From: Methylosinus sp. Ce-a6
Lineage (GTDB): Bacteria > Pseudomonadota > Alphaproteobacteria > Rhizobiales > Beijerinckiaceae
Length of the DNA: 64,000 bases
Direction of reading: 5' to 3'
NCBI RefSeq assembly: GCF_009811655.1
Contig: NZ_BGJX01000003.1
Location: forward strand, 1-64,000
Shown here: one piece after another, positions 59,817 to 64,000 of the stretch
Layout: every line of letters begins with the position of its first letter
Numbering within the stretch: the first letter of the stretch is position 1
Translations under genes and position numbers: made by a program
The notes under the pieces: generated by a model
Told to the model about the DNA's origin: nothing
The model's input: only the letters and a program-made list of their open reading frames with translations
Database searches by the model: none

Positions 59817-59826
59817 TCGCTTCTCC

Positions 59827-59924
59827 TAGAGCGTTTCCAGCCGAAGCGGACGCCGGTTCGGCGTCGGAAACGCGTGATAACAAAAGCCTAGATCTTTCCG
59901 TGTTTCAATGAAACACGGAAAGAT
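59827..59924. repeat. Two-hairpin intergenic element, copy D
   Basis: Stem GCGTTTCC / GGAAACGC (59831-59838, 59866-59873) encloses GACGCCG / CGGCGTC (59849-59865). After the linker (AACAAAAGCC) comes a 16-bp perfect hairpin, ATCTTTCCGTGTTTCA (59892-59907) with its complement (59909-59924). It fills the purF-cvpA gap just upstream of purF. Confidence 0.9.
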
Positions 59925-59969
59925 GTCGAAGCGTCGCGTCAGCGCTCGCCCTCATCGCGTCTCTCGTCC

Positions 59970-60656
59970 TCATCGCGCCCTGCGTCCGGAGACGAGGGAG
60001 TCGAGTTTCTGTTGCTCGCTCGCGCCATATGTGGCGACGGACGGCCGATTTGTAAGATCGCCGCGCTTTTCGGGCGCAGGCTCGGCGTCGCCCTTGCCGG
60101 CGTCGCCCTCGGACTCGGCCGGCGGCTCATCCGCGCCGGGCCCGCCCTTCTTGGATTTGATCTTCGCGACGAGCCCTTCGATGTCGTCGGGCAGATATTC
60201 ACGCAGCTTGTCGCCGGAGGCCTGCAGGACGGGCTTGGTCCGGGCGTTCTTGATCCACTCCGGCTGGGTCGCCTCCGGCACCAGCCAAGCGTAGAACAAG
60301 AAGGCCACCACCGCGAGCAGCAGTCCGCGCGCCGCGCCGAACAGGAAGCCCAGCGTGCGGTCGAGCGCGCCGATCTTCGAGTCGAGGATGAGGTCCGAGA
60401 GCTTCACGGTGAACAGCGACACGACCACCAGAGTGGCGAAGAAGACGACGGCCGCCGCCGCGAGCAGCGCGATATTGTCCTTCGGCACATAGGGTTTGAC
60501 ATAGGGCACCACGAGCGGATGCAAATAATAGGCCGCCGCTGCGGCCGCCACCCAGGACAAAATGGCCAGCACCTCGCGCGTGAAGCCGCGCAGCAGCGCG
60601 AGCAGGCCCGAGACCAGCACCATTATGGTGACGGCGAGATCGAGATAGGACGGCAT
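59970..60656 (-). CDS. cvpA: CvpA family membrane protein
   Basis: The 228-residue protein has four or five N-terminal membrane helices in the CvpA layout ('MPSYLDLAVTIMVLVSGLLA', 'LLRGFTREVLAILSWVAAAA', 'DRTLGFLFGAARGLLLAVVA'). A ~90-residue cytosolic, Lys/Glu/Pro-rich tail ends 'LDSLVSGRRAR'. It is needed for colicin V export in E. coli and affects envelope integrity, and is usually encoded just before purF as here. The start at 60656 matches the family. Confidence 0.92.
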   Translation of the reverse strand: MPSYLDLAVTIMVLVSGLLALLRGFTREVLAILSWVAAAAAAYYLHPLVVPYVKPYVPKDNIALLAAAAVVFFATLVVVSLFTVKLSDLILDSKIGALDRTLGFLFGAARGLLLAVVAFLFYAWLVPEATQPEWIKNARTKPVLQASGDKLREYLPDDIEGLVAKIKSKKGGPGADEPPAESEGDAGKGDAEPAPEKRGDLTNRPSVATYGASEQQKLDSLVSGRRAR

Positions 60657-60947
60657 GTGCAAGGCCTCTCGTGTTTCGTCTTCTGCTTCCGTGAATCCCT
60701 CGGGTCGCGCTCGGCGCTGGCGGAGCGCGCGAAAGGCGCCGCCGAAGCTCGACGCCGGCGCGTTCGCCGTCGCCGTCGGAATCTCGGCGTCGAGTATAAG
60801 GGAGCGACCATAATTCGTCACGTCCCCGCGCGGACGGTCTTGGCGCGAGCGGCGCCGTTCGTCCACTAGGGCCGGCCCGCGCCGCAGGTTACAAACCCCG
60901 CGATTGCGGCATTTGCGAGAAGCGGCGGAGGAAGGCGGGCGACAGAC

Positions 60948-61337
60948 TCAGGCGGCGCGGCGAATCTCGCCGAGCGTGGAGGCGGCGATCATCAGCGCCA
61001 TGCCATGGACGCGGGCCTCGTCGCGGCCCTGCCAGCGGCGCAGAATCACGCGGAAGAGCTCGTCCATCACCGTCTCGTCTATGGCCTCGAGCGAACGCTC
61101 CTCGATGTTCGCGCGCCGGGCGAGCCGCACGAGATCGTCGCGCGCGTCCCGCGCCATCAGCGGCTCGCCTTCGAGGAGGCTGCGCCACATGCGGCAATGC
61201 TGACGTCCGAGAGCGTCCCACATCTGACGACGTCCGCGAAACCAGGCCTCATAGACGCTGAATATTCGGTCCGCCACTAACGGTTCACTCCAGCGGGCGA
61301 TTTCTCTGCTCGTCTCCGCAAATTCCCGAGATTGCAT
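60948..61337 (-). CDS. Hypothetical helical protein
   Basis: The 129-residue protein is predicted all-helical and Arg/Glu-rich ('REFAETSREIARWSEPLVAD', 'AWFRGRRQMWDALGRQHCRM', 'RDDLVRLARRANIEERSLEA'). It ends with 'ALMIAASTLGEIRRAA'. No domain is recognised. The AT-rich upstream region (61340-61450) could hold its promoter. It could be a DNA- or RNA-associated small protein, but nothing shows this directly. Confidence 0.6.
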   Translation of the reverse strand: MQSREFAETSREIARWSEPLVADRIFSVYEAWFRGRRQMWDALGRQHCRMWRSLLEGEPLMARDARDDLVRLARRANIEERSLEAIDETVMDELFRVILRRWQGRDEARVHGMALMIAASTLGEIRRAA

Positions 61338-61548
61338 TGGTCGGCCTCGTGGAAACTAGAAACGCGTGATTCGCTGAATGAAATCATTATTGCTCATGGT
61401 TAATTTTCTGCAACCGTCCGCCGCGGACGCCGCACCGTTTATTGTGTGACAACATCATTGTTCCTGCGACGAATGTCGAGGACCACAAGCAACAATACGT
61501 ATTCATGTGCGGCGCGATTACGTATTTCGCGTTCACGAATCGAGGCGG

Positions 61549-62961
61549 TCAGGAGCGCTGCGGCGCGCGGCGCTCGCGGGCGACCGAATCTTTCGCAATG
61601 TCGGCGACGAGCGAAGCGACATGGCCGCAATGCGACAGGGCGACGCCCGCGGCTTTGTCCTCCTCGCTCGTCTGCTGCGCCTGGGGCAGAACGGCGCGGC
61701 GGAAGCCGAGCTTGCCGGCCTCCTTCAGACGCGCGCCGGCGTGAATGACCGGGCGAACCGCGCCCGAGAGCGCGATCTCGCCGAAGAACAACAGTTCGGC
61801 GGGCAGGGTCGCGCCGGTCAGCGAGGAGACGAGCGCGGCGGCGGCGGCGAGATCGGCCGCCGGCTCGTCGGCGCGCAAGCCGCCGGCGACATTGAGATAG
61901 ACGTCATGCATGCCGAGCTTCAGCCCGGCATGGGCCTCCAGCACGGCGAGAATCATCGACAGCCGATTCGAATCGAAGCCGACGACGGCGCGGCGCGGCG
62001 TGCCGAGCGAGGTCGGCGCGACCAGCGCCTGGATCTCGACCAGCATGGGGCGCTGGCCCTCCATGCCGGCGAGCACGGCGGCGCCCGGCGCGGCCGCGTC
62101 GCGGCCGGCGAGGAAAAGGGCGGAAGGATTGGCGACCTCGGCGAGGCCGGCGCCGGTCATTTCGAAGACGCCGATCTCGCCGGTCGCGCCGAAGCGGTTC
62201 TTGGAGGCGCGCAACATGCGGAAATGATGCGCGCTGTCGCCCTCGAAGGAGAGCACGGCGTCGACCATGTGCTCGACGACGCGCGGGCCGGCGACCTGGC
62301 CGTCCTTGGTGACATGGCCGACCAGGATCACCGTCGAGCCGCTGAGCTTGGCGTGCCGCAGCAGCGTCTGGGCGCTGGCGCGCACCTGCGTCACCGTGCC
62401 GGGCGCGGAGTCGACGCTCTGCGTATGCATCGTCTGGATCGAGTCGATGACGATGAGCGCGGCGCGCCGTCCCGTGGAGCAGGTGGCGAGAATATCCTCG
62501 ACCTGCGTCGCGCCGGCGAGCTCGACCGGGGCGCTCGACAGCCCCAGCCGCTCGGCGCGCAGCCGCACCTGCGCGGCGGCCTCCTCGCCGGAGATGTAGA
62601 TCACCCGCTCGCCGCGCCGCGCCAGCGCCGCGCAGGCCTGGATCAGCAGCGTCGATTTGCCGATGCCGGGCTCGCCGCCGAGCAGAGCGACGGAGCCGGG
62701 CACGAAGCCGCCGCCGGTCACGCGGTCGAATTCTTCTATTCCCGTGGCGATGCGCGGGGCCGGCCGGGCGTCGCCGGCGAGCGCCTCGAGCGCGAAGGGC
62801 CGGCCGCGCCCGACGCGCGCCGCCGGACCGAAACCGCCGCCGGCGCCGCCATTCTCCTCGACGATGGTGTTCCATTCGCCGCAGGATTCGCAGCGGCCCT
62901 GCCAGCGGCTCGTCGCCGCGCCGCAGTTCTGACATACGAAGCTCTGGCGGGATTTAGCCAT
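61549..62961 (-). CDS. radA: DNA repair protein RadA
   Basis: RadA (Sms) is a RecA-like ATPase with branch-migration activity. The 470-residue protein has the N-terminal zinc finger C10-x2-C13...C24-x2-C27 ('FVCQNCGAATSRWQGRCESC'), Walker A 'LLGGEPGIGKSTLLIQAC', the RadA-specific KNRFG motif in 'RASKNRFGATGEIGVFEM' and the C-terminal Lon-like domain ('MHDVYLNVAGGLRADEPAAD'). The ATG at 62961 overlaps the stop of the upstream MFS gene by eight bases. Confidence 0.97.
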   Translation of the reverse strand: MAKSRQSFVCQNCGAATSRWQGRCESCGEWNTIVEENGGAGGGFGPAARVGRGRPFALEALAGDARPAPRIATGIEEFDRVTGGGFVPGSVALLGGEPGIGKSTLLIQACAALARRGERVIYISGEEAAAQVRLRAERLGLSSAPVELAGATQVEDILATCSTGRRAALIVIDSIQTMHTQSVDSAPGTVTQVRASAQTLLRHAKLSGSTVILVGHVTKDGQVAGPRVVEHMVDAVLSFEGDSAHHFRMLRASKNRFGATGEIGVFEMTGAGLAEVANPSALFLAGRDAAAPGAAVLAGMEGQRPMLVEIQALVAPTSLGTPRRAVVGFDSNRLSMILAVLEAHAGLKLGMHDVYLNVAGGLRADEPAADLAAAAALVSSLTGATLPAELLFFGEIALSGAVRPVIHAGARLKEAGKLGFRRAVLPQAQQTSEEDKAAGVALSHCGHVASLVADIAKDSVARERRAPQRS

Positions 62962-64000
62962 GTCGTGCTTTGCCTCCGCGCGCCATGGCGGGCAGAAGCG
63001 CCAGCGGCGCGAGCGCCGCCGCGGCCGCGCAGCCATAGGCGAAGCCCTGGCCGCTGCTCTCGGCCAGCGCGCCGAAGATCACATTGCCCGTGATCACCGC
63101 GACGGCGTTGGCGAGGCCGAAGACGCCGAAGCCGGTGGCGCGCAGATGCGCCGGCGCCGCGCGGGCCACCAGCGCCGAAAACGCCACTTGGGCAATGGCA
63201 ATGTGCAGCCCCCAGAGGCCGACGCCCACGAAGGCCGAGGCGATATCGCGGGAGAAGGCGAGGACCGCCTCGGAGGCGGCGAGAGTGAGGCTCGCCGAAA
63301 CGAGCAGGCGGCGCTCGCTCCAGATGTCGACGATCTTTCCCGCGGGATAGGCGGCGAGCATGGCCACGAAGGACATTGCGACGAGCGTGAGCGGCGCGAA
63401 AGCGATCTCGAGGCCCGCCCCCGTCGCCTGCAGCACGAGAAACGCCTCGCCGACGCGCGCCGCCGCGAGAGCCGCGCCGAAGCCGAGCAGCAGCCAGAAG
63501 GGACGCGGCAGTTCGGAAAATCCTTCGAGCAGCGCCTTGCGCCCGGCGGCCGGCGGGCGCGTCTCCTCCGGCTCATGGACGAAGAGCGCGAGAATGAGCA
63601 CGCAGACGAGCGCCGGAAGGCAGGCGGCCCAGAAGACCAAACGCGTGTCGTCATGCGTCGCCAGCATCAGGCCGATCGCCGCGAGCGGGCCGATCACCGC
63701 GCCGACCGTGTCGAGCGTCTGGCGCAGCCCATAGGCGGCGCCGCGCTGCTCCGGCGTGGTGACGTCGGCGATCAGCGCGTCGCGCGGCGCGCCGCGCAAT
63801 CCCTTGCCGAGCCGGTCGAGCACGCGCGCGGCGATCACTTCCGCGGCGCCGCCGGCGAGCGGGAAGATCGGCTTTACCGCCGCGGCCAGGCCATAGCCGA
63901 GGAGCGTCAGCCCCTTGCGGCGGCCGATCATGTCCGAGAGGCGACCGGAGACGACCTTGACGGCGAGCGCCGTCGCCTCCGCCGCTCCCTCGATCCAGCC
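62954..64000 (-). CDS. MFS transporter, 5' end beyond window
   Basis: At least 348 residues of a major facilitator protein are encoded; the frame runs open to the window edge, so the N terminus is missing. The first visible residues 'GWIEGAAEATALAVKVVSG' and 'RLSDMIGRRKGLTLLGYGLA' include the loop 2-3 motif (G-x-x-x-D-x-x-G-R-R-x). About nine membrane helices follow. The transported compound is unknown. The stop overlaps the radA start, implying one transcript. Confidence 0.88.
   Translation of the reverse strand, partial: GWIEGAAEATALAVKVVSGRLSDMIGRRKGLTLLGYGLAAAVKPIFPLAGGAAEVIAARVLDRLGKGLRGAPRDALIADVTTPEQRGAAYGLRQTLDTVGAVIGPLAAIGLMLATHDDTRLVFWAACLPALVCVLILALFVHEPEETRPPAAGRKALLEGFSELPRPFWLLLGFGAALAAARVGEAFLVLQATGAGLEIAFAPLTLVAMSFVAMLAAYPAGKIVDIWSERRLLVSASLTLAASEAVLAFSRDIASAFVGVGLWGLHIAIAQVAFSALVARAAPAHLRATGFGVFGLANAVAVITGNVIFGALAESSGQGFAYGCAAAAALAPLALLPAMARGGKARHG

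Noticed and set aside
58392..59891. 499-codon plus-strand frame antisense to purF
   Set aside because: It is a high-GC shadow of purF with charged low-complexity composition.
1..64000. tRNA or rRNA genes
   Set aside because: No cloverleaf or rRNA-like stretch was noticed in the intergenic gaps. A tRNAscan-SE run would settle this.

Overview
The window is GC-rich, densely coded, and looks like a type II (alphaproteobacterial, Methylocystaceae-like, Methylosinus/Methylocystis type) methanotroph chromosome. The main clue is a complete PmoC (particulate methane monooxygenase subunit C) at 1706-2485. Supporting clues are Rhizobiales-style clusters (nrdR-ribD-ribE-ribH-nusB-thiL, a rubrerythrin/HdrD-like/DUF3501 trio, DUF1192, DUF992) and an Irr-like operator. 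No rRNA, tRNA or CRISPR array was seen.

Region 1 (1-12.4 kb) is an accessory, rearranged area. It starts with a 5'-truncated streptogramin-lyase-like remnant abutting an NDUFA9-like reductase, then a solitary pmoC, a Tn3-transposase scrap and a truncated methyltransferase. Next comes a minus-strand arsenic operon: arsR - arsI (frameshifted) - arsC(Grx type) - arsD - arsA - acr3 - truncated methyltransferase. Beyond it lie ada, a PLP decarboxylase, an ArsR-ArsC fusion gene, an orphan FecR N-terminal piece, and a second thioredoxin-type arsC with a large palindromic operator. The genes give arsenate reduction by two chemistries plus ArsAD/Acr3 arsenite extrusion.

Region 2 (12.6-24.2 kb) holds an envelope/unknown triplet (DUF350-DUF1190-glutathionylspermidine-synthase-like), a 2Fe-2S ferredoxin, a YfgM-like TPR protein with der, a DnaJ-domain protein, the rubrerythrin trio, a LysE exporter, prfC and a DUF433/DUF5615 toxin-antitoxin pair. 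Region 3 (24.2-38 kb) holds a secreted phosphoesterase, glyA, the nrdR-rib-nusB-thiL cluster, an OafA/SGNH acyltransferase with an AT-rich 5' end, and a K+-independent H+-pyrophosphatase.

Region 4 (38-46 kb) holds an RHH/Doc module with four 10-bp-phased repeats, a YcjX protein, SixA, an FkbM methyltransferase flanked by a partial duplication of the csaA 5' region, a decayed secreted-protein gene, SleB, YjbQ and a Fic remnant. Region 5 (46-64 kb) holds ppdK, a CXXCH secreted protein, an MBOAT/SGNH acetylation pair, EcsC, a DUF992 protein ending in 15 histidines, an SDR-Uma2-DUF938 run, a FitAB-type module, purF, cvpA, radA and an MFS transporter cut by the window edge.

Two dispersed intergenic repeat families recur. 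One is a REP-like palindrome (six copies, 15-34 kb). The other is a two-hairpin element of about 100 bp (three clear copies at 49.0, 57.4 and 59.9 kb, and a divergent relative at 27.0 kb) whose arms vary in a pairing-preserving way.
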